From Platanthera guangdongensis (Eukaryota > Streptophyta > Magnoliopsida > Asparagales > Orchidaceae), in the NCBI GenBank assembly GCA_039583875.1, contig CM077162.1, positions 164,422,720 through 164,486,719 of the forward strand: a stretch of 64,000 nt of DNA, written 5' to 3'. The notes beneath the pieces were generated by a model. That model did no database searches, was not told where the DNA came from, and was given only the letters and a program-made list of their open reading frames with translations. Positions 12,192 through 23,700 of the stretch are shown one piece after another. Every line of letters begins with the position of its first letter. The first letter of the stretch is position 1. The translations under genes were made by a program, and so were the position numbers.

Positions 12192-13074
12192 AATTTGTTA
12201 TGCTCCTATTTTAATTATATGGTATTAAACATTTATGATAACTAATATTTAAATTTTCTCTTCTCTGTAGGTGTGGTTGCTCTTCTAGAGGAGTTGAATT
12301 TTGGAAAGCAATTTTCGTTGCTTCATAAATGAATATTTTGTCACTCCAATATTTTATGATGACTGTAAACATTTGATAATATTTTAAAGGAACATTTTGT
12401 GGGAATCTCTCTTCAGCAATGCTTTTTTATGAAAAATTATAATAATTTGTCATATGCATTACGTTGAGTAATAAAACAAAAAAATAGCTTGCTCTTTTAT
12501 GTAAAATATCAGGTTATGAAAAATTTGCATGTTCTTTTATGAAAATTCATCTGGTTATTGTTGTCTAGAGGGCACGTAGCAGTACGCTTTATAAAAAAAA
12601 TATAAATTTATTAATTTATTTAAAGTTTGTTATTTATAAAAAAATCAGATTTTTAGAGGTTCCATGTTAAGCATATAACGGAAAGTGTGAGGAGCACTGA
12701 TTTCATTTATTTTTGAAAATAGGGAGAGTGATTTCCTACAAAAAATAATAGTATGACAGATTTCCAAAAAAAGCAAAAATTAGGGACTGAACTCATATTT
12801 TTGCCAAACAAATACCATCTTTGATCCTTTTCATTGGAACATCCGTGAAACTACTTGACAATGTTGCAAAATCAAAGGAAGTTCTAAATGAAGAGTAATA
12901 ATACTAAAACAATGTTGAAAACGCAAAACAACAAACATATCAAATAATCTGTCGAGCTATGATGATTGAAATGTAGACTCACGAAGCTGAAAATTGTGCA
13001 AGAGCAGATTGGTTGATATCACATAATTTATATATATTGGAACAAGCAGTCGTGCACGGGGGACCCCGTGCGAG
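12192..13074. other. AT-rich sequence, nothing recognised
   Basis: AT-rich DNA following the MULE tail. It contains possible 3' flank of that gene and A/T runs. I see no coding frame, terminal repeat or RNA gene that I can support. Confidence 0.4.
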
Positions 13075-13890
13075 AGACATTTGTCGAGAGATGACATTTG
13101 TCCTGAGAGCAACATTTATCGTGTGACAACTTTTGGCGTGGAGGCGACATTTGGTGTGCGAGCAACAATTGTCGTTGGGGTGACATTATTCATTGGGGCG
13201 ACATTTGTCTTGGGAGCAACATATGTTGTGGGGACATCATTTATTGTGGGGGCGACATTTGTCGTCGGAGCAACATTTGTCGTGGATGCGACATTTATCG
13301 TGTGAGCGGCATTTGTCGTGAGAGTGGTATTCATCGCGAAGGCGACATTTGTCGTGGCGGAGACATTTGTCGTGGGGGGCGTTGTTGGTCATGGGGGGTG
13401 ACGTTGGTCAGGGGAGGCGACATTGGTCGGGGGGCGGCGACATTGGTCGGGGACGACGACATTGGTCGTGTACGACATCATTGTTCGTGGACGGCGACAT
13501 TGATCGTGGGAGCGACATTGGTCGGGGGTGGCGACATTGGTCAGAGGCGATGACATTGGTAGGGGGCAGTGGCGTTGGTTGTGGGCTGCAACGTTGGATG
13601 TGGGCATTGACGTTGGTTGTTGGGGGCGACATTGCTCGTGGGGGCGACATTGGACGTGTGCGGAGACATTTGACGTGGGCGACGACATCGGTAGAAGGCG
13701 GCAACATTTGGAAGGGGAAGCAAAAAAGGCGGGGGAGACAACATTTGGCGAGGGCGGAGACAATCGGCGAGGGTAGAGACAATTGGCATGGGCACAGACA
13801 ATCAGCGCGGGTAGAGACAATCGGCGAGGGCGATAACATTCAGTGAGGGCGGCGACATTCGGCGGGTAGATACATTCGACGGGGGGAAAC
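13075..13890. repeat. GACATTTGTCGT minisatellite, about 21-bp unit
   Basis: Tandem copies of a degenerate unit built on GACATTTGTCGTGGGGGC. In the first part (about 13140-13310) the spacing is 21 bp, so the plus frame reads as a seven-residue hydrophobic repeat. Later units vary between about 15 and 21 bp and shift to GACATTGGTC, then to GACAATCGGCGAGGG. Long ORFs on both strands are by-products of the repeat, not genes. Confidence 0.85.
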
Positions 13891-15002
13891 ATTCAGAGTG
13901 GGGCATCGATGGGACAATTATGTGGCGTGGGCAGGTGACGACAGGAAGAAAGGTTTTACTTTAGTTGCAGGGAGATCGCTAGTTGCACGATTATCTGATA
14001 ATACTTTTTTTATCGTTGATTTCTCTGTTCTGTTATAAACCTCCTTTTGAAGCCTGAGCTCTTTCCTGCAAAAGAAGCAGGACTTGAGAGGATAAACCTA
14101 CAACAGTTTAACGCATTTATGAATGCATGCCATGCACATCATACTATAAGAACTCATGGTTTAAATTCCATGAGAGAAAATAAACACCATGTTCAGTTAA
14201 CTACGAGGATCACCAAATAATTTATGGTTACCATAACAACATTGATAGTTTCTCATGTTACAACATGCGCATCTGGTTTATGCATTAAAAAAAGATTTAG
14301 AATTAAGTACAACATGTAAGTCTTAGAAACCATACCACTTGCACTTTCCTAGAAAAACCAACCTCAAGTTCTTCACTCGCTCCATAGTTCCAATCATGAC
14401 TGAATCCAACACATTGAAAACAAAATTTGGATCATGCTCATACTTCTGATTCTTGCTTGATTTCAGGAAGAATTCATATGAGCTTGCTAGAAATGCCACT
14501 TCTAAAGAAAGTATCCCACTATCAATCAGCGATGTTGACCGCAAAAAAATAGAATAAATTTGGACTGGAATTAGAAAGATTATGCCACCATTAATCTTTG
14601 AAGATACAAAGTTGTCAATGTGCTAGGCTTAAGATTGTCAAGATCTTTATGTTATTGCCTTTTTGTCTTCATGGTCAAATTAGATGCTTCGCTGGAAGAG
14701 TATTTGTCAATACCGAAGAATATAAATAATGAGTATTTGCACCCTCATTTTCACAATCACTCTCCTTGTTTAGGATTCAAAAAAGGTTGCCAAGCCCCAT
14801 TGGGCTATTTCTTTAGCGACCAATGGGGATTGCCACTACTCAAACAAAGCTCGAGTAAACATCATCATTAAAGATGCGCAAAGAAATATATCAAATAAGC
14901 TATATGAACTCATAAAAATTCAACTGGTAGAATGCGCTGATGCTATAAAAATTATAATATGCATTTCAACAATGCTGGAATGAAGATTATATATATGGTT
15001 CT
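13891..15002. other. No identified gene; one unassigned minus-strand ORF
   Basis: AT-rich DNA. The minus-strand ORF 14323-14544 (73 codons) has a natural-looking amino-acid mix and could be an exon fragment of a host gene, but I do not recognise it. The plus ORF 14620-14871 shows nothing recognisable. No terminal repeats were found. Confidence 0.3.
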
Positions 15003-15240
15003 ACTTCGCACTTTGAAAATTGCTTGAAGAAAATATAGTATTGAGTGGCATGATGAAAGGGTTAAAGGCCAGATAAATTGCAAAATTGAGAACATTTTAT
15101 GATTCTACTTAGCACTTTGAAAATTGCTTGAAGAAAATTAAATGCCTCTTCCAAATGGTCAGAAGTTAAAATTAAGTGAGAAAATATAGTATTGAGTGGC
15201 ATGATGAAAGGGTTAAAGGCCAGACAAATTGCAAAATTTT
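15003..15240. repeat. Direct duplication of about 100-150 bp
   Basis: The blocks 'gcactttgaaaattgcttga' and 'atgatgaaagggttaaaggc' occur twice in the same order, around 15009-15080 and 15113-15225. The first copy lacks about 46 bp that the second retains between the two blocks. A local tandem duplication with a later deletion explains it. Confidence 0.8.
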
Positions 15241-15262
15241 ACGGATAAAAACATGAAATTTA

Positions 15263-15660
15263 TGTTGGGTGTTGAAGTCAAAATTGACCACTCGTGGAGT
15301 TCGGGGTCCCTAGAAATGGGTGACCTCACACTTACTACACTCAGGGGGATGTCACGAATCAAAGAATCAGGAAACTAGAAACAGACCCTCGGCTCTAGCG
15401 TGGAGATCCCACCACACACCCGGAAGGTCACAAGAGCACTTCCCCTCCCTCACCAATGGCTGAGCTGGGTATCTTGGAGAGCTCTCTCACTCAACCAAGC
15501 TGAAGCCTAAGGAGGAGGAAGCCCAAAAAAACCTCTGCCTCCAAAGGTACCTAAGGGGGTCTATTTATAGTTTTTCCAAGTCTATGAACCAAAATGACAA
15601 AAACACCCCGAGTACAAAAAGGCCTTGGGACAATAGAAAACATCCACACCGGGGGGTAAA
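15263..15660 (-). repeat. Putative LTR 3' part with TATA box (minus strand)
   Basis: Read on the minus strand, CTATAAATAG (about 15551-15560) is followed by a leader-like region that ends ...CACCCAACA at 15263, an LTR-style CA end. The upstream GC-rich minisatellite would then lie in U3. The other end, a primer site and target duplications could not be placed, so this may be a solo or broken LTR. Identity uncertain. Confidence 0.35.
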
Positions 15661-15786
15661 GAGGTAATTCCACCCCGAGGGTAAACCGGTAAAAACATGG
15701 TCAAAAGAGATCCAAAGGCGGGAGGAGCCCTACCCCCCACCTCCCCAGGCTCCCGAGACGAGCAAGTGACCCCTGAAAAACTGGAG

Positions 15787-16350
15787 AGCAGGGGGCAGGG
15801 GCGAGATCCCGACCCCGGCCGGTCTCACCCCACCAGGCCGCGGGGCAGGGGCGAGACCCCGGCCCCGGACCGGTCTCGCCCCGCCAGGCCGCGGGGTTAG
15901 GTGAGAGCCCGGCCACAGGCCGCTCTCGCCCCGCCAGGCCACGGGGCTGGGCGGGAGCCTGGCCCCGGGCCGCTCTCGCCCCGCCAGGCTGCGGGGCTGG
16001 GCGAGAGCCAGGCCCCGGGCCACTCTCGTCCCGCCAGGCCGCGCGGCTGGATGAGAGCCCAGCCCCGGGCCACTCTCGCCCCACCAGGTTGCGGGGTAGG
16101 GTGGGAACTCGGCCCCGCGCCGGTCTCACCCCGCCAGGCCGCAGGGCTGGGCGAGAGCCCAGCCCCGGGATGCTCTCGCACCGCCAGGCCACGAGGATGG
16201 GCGAGAGCCCGGCCTCGGGCCGCTCTCGCCTTGCCAGGCCGCGGGGCTGGGCGAGAGCCCTGCCCCAGGCTGCTCTCGCCCCGCCAGGCTACAGGGCTGG
16301 GCGAGAGCCCGGCCCCGGGCCGCTCTCGCCCCGCCAGGCTGCGAGCAGGG
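15787..16350. repeat. 50-bp GC-rich minisatellite, 11 units
   Basis: The word CTCTCGCC (or a variant) recurs at about 15821, 15872, 15921, 15971, 16021, 16071, 16121, 16171, 16221, 16271 and 16321, an almost invariable 50-bp period. Each unit contains GGGCGAGAG and CTCTCGCCC as inverted arms around a CCCGGCCCCGGG core, so every unit can form a hairpin. Overlapping ORFs on both strands (for example 15897-16398) are repeat by-products. It lies upstream, on the minus strand, of the TATA box at 15551. Confidence 0.9.
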
Positions 16351-16662
16351 GGAGAATCCGGCCTCCGGACGGTCCAGCTGCTCCAACCTCGCACCTAGTA
16401 GGCCGGAGCGGGTGTCCGCCGACTTGTCCCACCCGTCCTCATATCTGGCCCTTCGAATACGGGGAGGACCCCCACTCTGCGAATACGGGGTTGTATATTG
16501 GGGGTGAAGGATATACCTGGGGCTTAGTATGGACGACAGAAGAATCAGATGATTTGGAGAAACAGGTAGTAGAAAGGATTTTTTTAACCCAAAAACTGAG
16601 TATGTAATTAATCAAAACATAAAGCCAAAGAAGAATCCAACGATGAAGCTGGAGTACCTATT
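16351..16662. other. Unassigned spacer between minisatellite and Copia LTR
   Basis: No gene is seen. The sequence becomes AT-rich after about 16560. The inner boundary of the neighbouring LTR-like block could lie here but was not identified. Confidence 0.3.
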
Positions 16663-17159
16663 TGTTGGAGGAGGAGCAGTGTTGTCGGAGAAGAATCGGT
16701 TGTCGAAGTTGTTTCAAATGCACAAAGCACCTGAAGGGCTTGCCAAGTGTGCGAACAGAAAACAAACAGACCGAAAATTTGGAGTAATAAATTTTTATTA
16801 TCCAAAAAGGTGAGTATTACAAAGGTATAGCCTCCCTTTTATAGAATGGAGGAGATGAGAGAGATTACAAATAAGCAATGCGGGACTAAATAATTACAAG
16901 TATATGCGGCTTTACAAATAAACAAACTGAATAAGTCGAGCGATTAGACGAGTAAGCTAACTGCTCGAAAACCACCAGAAGGATTGAACAAGCCGCCACA
17001 AGAGACCACTGGACCGCCAGTCTCCAAGTCGCCTGAGACAAACCGCCAGACAGCTCAGATACCAAACAGTAATAGCCCGACAGACAAGCCGCTGAGATAA
17101 ACCGCCAGACCGTCTGGCCTCCGAATAGCAACAGACCGCCCGACCTCCATACTGCAACA
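16663..17159 (-). repeat. 3' LTR of the old Copia element (497 bp)
   Basis: On the minus strand it begins TGTTGCAG at 17159, directly after the purine tract TTGAGAGGGAG (17160-17170), and ends CTCCAACA at 16663, giving TGTTG...CAACA ends typical of Copia. A TATA-like CTATAAAAGG lies at about 16834-16843. The start is well placed by the PPT; the end at 16663 is chosen from the TGTTG/CAACA symmetry and could be off. The matching 5' LTR is absent from the window. Confidence 0.7.
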
Positions 17160-17170
17160 CTCCCTCTCAA
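17160..17170 (-). promoter_or_regulatory. Polypurine tract of old Copia
   Basis: The minus-strand sequence TTGAGAGGGAG sits immediately before the LTR start TGTTGCAG, where plus-strand DNA synthesis would be primed. Confidence 0.75.
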
Positions 17171-17455
17171 GCTGGAGCATAGATATCATTCATGCCCAGC
17201 TTGTCGCAAACGTGGAAAAAGGAAGCGGACACCGGCTTGGTGAAGATATCTGTCAACTCGTTGTCGGAAGTGAAGAACAAAGTACAAATCTATTTCTTCA
17301 AGATCTCTTCTCGAATAAAATGACAGTCGACTTATATGTGCTTTGTTCTCTCACGAAAGACCAAATTTTTGGAGATGTAGATCGTGTCCTTATTGTTGCA
17401 GAACATAGGAAGAGGATAGTTGTAGACCTCTCCTAAGTCAAGCATGAGATCCCAT
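17171..17455 (-). pseudogene. Copia RNase H, C-terminal fragment
   Basis: The minus-strand translation shows the last part of a Copia RNase H: a cysteine-Asn-Asn version of the usual CDN motif (about 17390-17400), the FRERTKHI block (about 17330-17355), VDCHF-IRE and the LTDIFTKP-like tail before the PPT. A stop replaces a sense codon just after TKHI. It continues the frame broken off at 29336 on the far side of Tekay element B, so the two are halves of one gene. Confidence 0.8.
17451..17455. other. Left target-site duplication of Tekay B (mutated)
   Basis: CCCAT here and GCCGT at 29331-29335 flank element B. The Copia codon context suggests both derive from CCCGT, with one change in each copy. 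Five bases is the usual gypsy duplication length. Confidence 0.6.
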
Positions 17456-20400
17456 TGTCACAACCCGCATTTTCTCAACGATAAAACCGTATCAGAGCAA
17501 GAGAAAACACGTGCCGTGATGCCACGTCGTGCAGGGGATAACTGCACACGCTCAGACAAAACTCCAGACCTTTGATTTTAAGGAAGTTCGTTGATTAATT
17601 ATGAAAGAAAACCGGTTATGTTGAAAGGCCTCATCCCTCGGCACGGTGGATCAGCTAGTCCACAATAAAAGTATATTTATACGCAGCAGAAAATACTTCA
17701 GTTCAATTAAGTTGACATCCTAAATGAGCATAAGTGTCCCCGAGGGATAACTCATAGTATGCACGACTTTAAAGTGGGTATAATATATATAGGAAAGATA
17801 GTATTTTTACGCTAAGGAAATATAGTGTCTTCGTTTTATAAATATGTTATGCATGATGTACATATAATAATGCTTTTAGTGTTTAAAAATATCTAACATG
17901 CAACCAAGCATAAATCCTTCCCAGAAGCAAGTAAACAACCACAAATAGGAAAAAACAGTAGTTTAAGTTCATACCCAGCATCGCAAGGAGCCACCAATGG
18001 GCGCCAACAACCTGACACGAACCCACTGGTGAGTATGTATGTCTATACAGAAAGGTAGAGAACTACCTCACAAAATTGGGGATCCGCTAGCTCAGCTACC
18101 CAAGAGGCCACAAACCAACCCCTCCAAAAGAACTAGCCGCTGAACCGGCTACAACCTGGACCTGAGGCATTCAAGAATAGAACACCTCAGCAAGAAAATA
18201 AACAAAAAGGTAAATAGAGCATTAGATTAATGAGCAAATAAAAGAAGGGTTTACCAACCCGGCAACAAACTGCTATAAGCAAAAGAGAGGGCATGACAGT
18301 AAGAAAAGAGTAATGTCTAAAGCACAGCAAAGCACACCAAGTGCGAGCAATAAAAGTAGCATGCCCTACAAAGAGTCTGCAACAGCAACAAGACATAAAC
18401 CGAAATCATAAACAGGAAAGGGACTAACAGTCCTAACACGTGGGTAAGTGGCAGTGGTCAAAACATGGATCTGAATACATAACCAAAACCAGATCCAAAA
18501 AGGGCTAAGGGGTCAAACCGTGGCAGCACTAGGGTCCCACACCCGCCAACCCAAACCGGGGCAAAAGGCGGTGGCCACAGCTCTCCACATAAAGCCACCC
18601 CTCCAGAGGCCACTAAAACTCCACCACCTGCCACAACCCAAGAGTCGGCATGCAAAACTTAGCCAAACACCCAATACCACCCCCTAGAGAAAGGGAAAAG
18701 TCACACTAACAATCCTAAAGAACACATGAACCCAAGACAGAAATGTCGAGCCCACCCGACGCGGCGCTGAGTAAGCTCCACACTCGTGACGTCAAGATAC
18801 CTAGCCGCAAATCCTACACTGGGTGACGGCGTTGAGCGAACTCGGCTCACTCGACGCTGTCGGCGCTTTCCACCTAGGATAAACGTAAGTTTTAGTTAGA
18901 CCGCAACCTACACCCTCTCAACACGTGAAAAAAAACATAGAGTTGGAAATTTAATCCCAACCCGCCGTTCCATCGTAACTACTCGGGACTACCGCAACTA
19001 AACCTAAATTACCACTACCGCCGCCTCACCCGAACTCTAACTACCCACTGTACACCAAACCTCAGACAAAAGAGAGAACAATGATTTAATAACAGACAAA
19101 CAAAGTAACAGCCCATGGCTGAAATGAAGGAAAAGAAGAGCATCCTATTGTTCTAACTTTCTATGGAGGAAAAAAATAAAGAATACAGAGTTATTGCACA
19201 GGAAAATGGAAACAGAGCAAGAGTTAGAATAATTTGGCAAGGGCAAAGGAGCCACTTGCCTCTACCTCTCCGGAAAAACAACAGCCACACCACCGCTTGG
19301 CTCCGGCGGCAAGATCGGCCACCTAGAAGACCAAAGCTGAAACTTGAGAAAAGAAAAGAAATCAGATATTTACAATTCCAGGAATCAAACCCTAAATCAA
19401 GAAAAAAACTTACATGGAAGGGAAGATTTAGACGAGAGCAAGCCAAATCCGCTATCACACGAGAAAAACGGGCTCTAACCCTCCCGAAATCGCCGGCCAA
19501 AACAACAACCGCCTCCTCTCAAAACCCTTCCGCTGGAAGCTCTCCAGACTCGGGAACGAAGAAAAATGAGGAGAAAAGACGGTTCACGGCAACAAAAAAT
19601 GATTTCAGGAGAAAAGTACGGAACACGCCCAAGACACGCCCGTGATACGGTCCGACACGCCCGTGACACGGTCCGACACGCCCGTGTCACGGGGCGTGTA
19701 CTAACTCGACGAACGTCGACCTCCACTCGATGAAACACGGGACACGCCCCCGACACGCCCGTGACACAGCCCGACACGCCCGTGTCACGGGGCGTGTACT
19801 CACACACCTACCCACTCGACGAAAGTCGATCTCCGCTCGACGAAACAGGTGACACGCCCTGTGACACGCCCGTGTCACAGGCCGTGTACCAACTCGAACA
19901 CCTCCCAACGATCGTGGAGCGCCGATCGTCGAACAGAGAGACACGCCCCGTGTCACGCCCGTGTCCGATACGACACGCCCGTGACCCGACCGTGTTCTCA
20001 CCAAAACATCGCCTGACGACCGTCGAGCGCAGCTCGACGAACCGAAGGGGCACACGCCCTGTGACACGCCCGTGTCACAGGCCGTGTTCCTACCAAAAGC
20101 GCTCGTCGACCAGAAACCGTCGACCACAGGGAAAAGAGCTCTACCCGAGCACGACACGCCCTGGGTCACGCCCGTGACCCAGGCCGTGTCACCCAAACTT
20201 ACAAAAAAAGGAAACCTGCTAACTCCTTAGCAAAAGTTAAGGCACCGACCTACAAGCTCAGCTACAGCAGACCACACACAGTACATCAAACATTACAAAT
20301 ATTACAACTAACCAAAAATAATCGTCGAAACAACGCGAAAACGATTGATCCCGGACTCCGACCAGAACTCGCACCGTAGCTAAAACACACATGCTACGAA

Positions 20401-20662
20401 AACAACGGTGAGGTCAAAAACAACATCCGACAATCGCAGACTCGGGCTAACACCTCCCGAAGCCAAAACACAAGCATTTCCCTAAGAGGCCCAGCCGAGT
20501 CACCAAAACAGACTCCGGCTAGCTGGGGAAAACTTTCCAACATGCTACAACCAGGAACCTAAGGAGCTAAGACCATGCTCTACAACGGCAAAGGGCCGGA
20601 AGTGCGTCATCGTAACGCCAATCCAATATCAAACAAAATAAAGAAAAAACCGGGGCGTTACA
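17456..20662 (-). repeat. 3' LTR of Tekay element B (3207 bp)
   Basis: It matches the 5' LTR at 26145-29330 over its whole length and begins TGTAACGCCCC (minus sense) at 20662 beside the PPT. A TATA-like run lies near 17770-17785, leaving a long U3. U3 carries the CACGCCCGTG palindrome array at 19625-20190. ORFs such as 18187-18396 and 19687-20196 recur in the other LTR and show no recognisable product. It is 21 bp longer than its partner, matching one extra unit of the palindrome array (near 19640-19680). Confidence 0.95.
19625..20190. repeat. ACACGCCCGTGTC palindrome array in LTR B (3' copy)
   Basis: Repeated GACACGCCCGTGTCAC...GGCGTGT blocks, many palindromic, are spaced irregularly at about 21 bp near 19625-19700 and further apart later, with interspersed CTCGACGA..GTCGA words. 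Compared with the 5' LTR there is one additional 21-22 bp unit at the start. Confidence 0.85.
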
Positions 20663-20666
20663 GCAA

Positions 20667-20678
20667 CTCCCCCTAAAA
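20667..20678 (-). promoter_or_regulatory. Polypurine tract of Tekay B
   Basis: Minus-strand TTTTAGGGGGAG lies four bases before the 3' LTR start TGTAACGCC and primes plus-strand DNA synthesis. Confidence 0.85.
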
Positions 20679-20789
20679 GAAAGTTTCGCCTCGAAACTTT
20701 ACTCACAACACTCCTAAGAAGAAGGAGAGAGAAAGAGCCAGGAAAAGTTTATATGTAAATAAATAAAACAAAACATACCCGGCACAAGT
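20679..20789 (-). other. Post-pol region with intron-like signals
   Basis: After the chromodomain stop, the minus strand shows a GTATGTTTTG donor-like site (about 20775-20784). A pyrimidine-rich run ending TTCTTCTTAG (about 20710-20720) follows, then the family motif near TTTCGAGGCGAAAC (about 20686-20699). This may be a 3' intron. Confidence 0.4.
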
Positions 20790-23700
20790 TCAGGTAAACA
20801 GATGAGGGTGAGCCTCCCTCATAGCCGACTCCAATTCCCAAGTCGCGCTTTCTACATCCTGATTCCTCCATAAAACTTTAACCATAGGAATAGACTTCTT
20901 CCGCAACGCACGAACCTGAGAGTCCAGAATGCGGACAGACACCTCCACATAAGAAAGATTCGGCTCCAACTGAGGCACAGAATCCAAAACCTGCCTGCCA
21001 TTCATCACACATTTCCGTAGCTGACTGACGTGGAAGACATCATGCACGCCAGGGAAATTTGCGGGCAAAGCCAGCCTATAAGATGATATCCCAATCCGCT
21101 CAACAATCAGAAACGGCCCCACGAAACTCGGGTCCAACTTCCTATTCTTGCCAAAACGCTTGACTCCGATCAACGGGGAGACCTTTAAGAACACTGAGTC
21201 CCCCACCATAAATTCCAAGTCCGATCTACGCCGGTTGGCGTTCTTCTCGTATCTCTCCTGGGCTATCCGAAGCTTTTCCCATATAAGCTTCACAGCGGTT
21301 TCCATCTCCTCGAGTGCTTCTGGACCCAACAAAGGTCTCTCGCCAACCTCAGCCCAAAACAAGGGGGTCCTGCAGCGCCTCCCATACAAAGCTTCAAAAG
21401 GAGCCATTTGTAAGCTTTCTTGATAACTGTTGTTATACGCAAATTCCATAAGCCGCAACCGCTCATCCCACGCTCCTCTGTGGTCCAGAATATAGCATCG
21501 GATCATATCTTCCACAATCTGATTCACTCGCTCCGTCTGACCATTGGTCTGCGGATGATAAGCCGTGGAATATCTCAAATCTGTACCCAACCCTTCTTGA
21601 AGGCTCTTCCAAAAACGAGACGTAAACCTGGAGTCTCGATCTGATATGATACTCACGGGTACACCATGCAATCTAATAACCTCATCCAGATACAGCTCGG
21701 CTATCTTCCTCGTCGGATAATCGATCTTAAATGGTACGAAGTGAGCACACTTCGTCAATTTGTCTACGATCACCCAAACTGAATCATGCCCCTTAGGAGA
21801 TCTTGGTAAGCCTGTAATGAAATCCATCGAGATACTCTCCCACTTCCACATCGGAATCTCCAAGGGAGTCAGCTTGCCACCAGGCCTTCCATGGTCGGCT
21901 TTCACACGCCTGCAAGTGAAACACTCTGAAACAAATCTGGCTATGTCCTTCTTCATCCCACACCACCAGGCGATCTGCTTTAAATCATGATACATCTTGG
22001 TAGACCCTGGATGGTAGGCAACACTAGATCCGTGGGCTTCTCTGCACACCATATCCCGGATATCTCCAACTGCGGGGATGCAAAACCTGCCACGATACTT
22101 CAAGGTACCCGCATCATCTACAGATAAATCAGGTAGCTCACCTTTTTCAGCTCGAAGGTACAAATGCAGAAGATCAGGATCATCCTTCTGATGCAGTCTC
22201 GTAAGCGCAATCCACGAAGGTTCTGCCACTGCCAAGCTACTCTGCGAATCGCAGCTTCCCACAGAAATGTCCATCAAAAGAAACTCTTCCACTAGGCGCT
22301 CGGCGGAGAGATTGAAAATCTTACCTGACTTCCGACTCAGGGCATCGGCCACCACATTCGCTTTACCCGGATGGTAGTGAATTTCAACATCATAGTCGGC
22401 CACGTACTCCAACCACCGCCGCTGGCGCAGATTCAATTATTTCTGAGTGAAGACATACTTCAAACTCTTATGATCCGTAAAAATCTTGCACTGCGCGCCG
22501 TAAAGCAAATGCCTCCACAATTTCAACGCATAGATCACAGCTACAAACTCCAGGTCATGCGTAGGGTACTTCCTCTCGTGAGTCTTTAGCTGCCTCGACC
22601 CGTACGCAATCACCTTCCCGCCCTGCATCAATACGAAGCCCAGTCCGACATGCGACGCATCCACATATATATCATACTCACTATCTTCAGTAGGCAAGGA
22701 CAAAATTGGAGCTGAACATAGCCTTCGTTTTAGTTCCTCAAAAGCCTCCTCACATTTGCCATCCCATATGAAGGCTACATTCTTCTGCGTCAACCTGGTC
22801 AACGTCGCAGACAAGGTAGAGAATCCCTCTACAAATCTTCTATAATATGCAGCCAAGCCCAAGAAGCTTCTGATCTCTTTGGGAGTAACAGGCCTCGCCT
22901 ACTCCATAACAGCAGTGATCTTTTCTGGGTCCACCGATATTCCCTCCTTATTCACCACGTGGCCGAGAAAAGAAACTTGAGGCAACCAAAATTCGCATTT
23001 GCTCAGCTTGGCGTATAGCTTATGGTCTCTCAGAGTCGTCAAGACCAGTCGCAAATGTCGATCGTGCTCCTCCGCATCTTTAGAATACACCAAAACATCG
23101 TCTATAAAGACAATCACAAACTTATCCAGGAAGTCCTTGAAAACTCTGTTCATCAGATCCATAAAAGCTGAGGGTGCATTAGTCAAACAAAATGACATAA
23201 CCAAAAACTCGAAATGCCCATGACGAGAGCGGAACGCTGTCCGCGGAACATCTGACTCCCGAATCCTCAACTGGTGATAGCCCGAACGAAGATCTATCTC
23301 GGAAAACACGGCACTACCACGCAGTTGGTCAAACAGATCATCAATTCGAGGCAAAGGGTACCTGTTCTTAATAGTAACCTTGTTCAGCTCTCTATAGTCG
23401 ATACATAGCCTCATCGACCCATCTTTCTTTTTAACGAACAACACTGGTGCACCCCAAGGTGAAGAACTCGGTCTTATGAAACCTTTTGCTAACATCTCAT
23501 CCAGCTGAATTCGCAACTCTTCCAGCTCTCGCGGGGCCATCCGGTACGGCGCCTTTGCAATAGGACGCATTCCTGGCTCCAAATCTATAACAAACTCGAC
23601 ATCTCGATCGGGTGGAAGACCGGGGAGATCATCAGGAAACACATCAGAGAAGTCACATACCACAGGAATCTCTTCCAAACGCGGCACTCTAACAACTGTC

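Noticed and set aside
13302..13892. ORFs on both strands over the GACATTGGTC region
   Set aside because: Simple by-products of a low-complexity tandem repeat without stop codons.
14323..14544. Minus-strand 73-codon ORF as a named host gene
   Set aside because: Composition looks natural but I cannot tie it to a family, so it is left unassigned.
15697..16607. Long Arg/Ala/Gly/Pro-rich ORFs on both strands
   Set aside because: All arise from the 50-bp GC minisatellite. 50 is not a multiple of three, so every frame rotates through and stays open.
15263..16662. Complete solo LTR with defined ends
   Set aside because: A CA end and TATA box are visible, but no matching start or target duplication was found.
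18187..18396. Cys-rich minus ORF present in both LTRs of element B (also 26875-27084)
   Set aside because: Shared only because LTRs are copies; no recognised domain, and located in LTR sequence.
19687..20196. Arg/Thr-rich ORFs (also 28353-28862)
   Set aside because: Products of the ACACGCCCGTGTC array.
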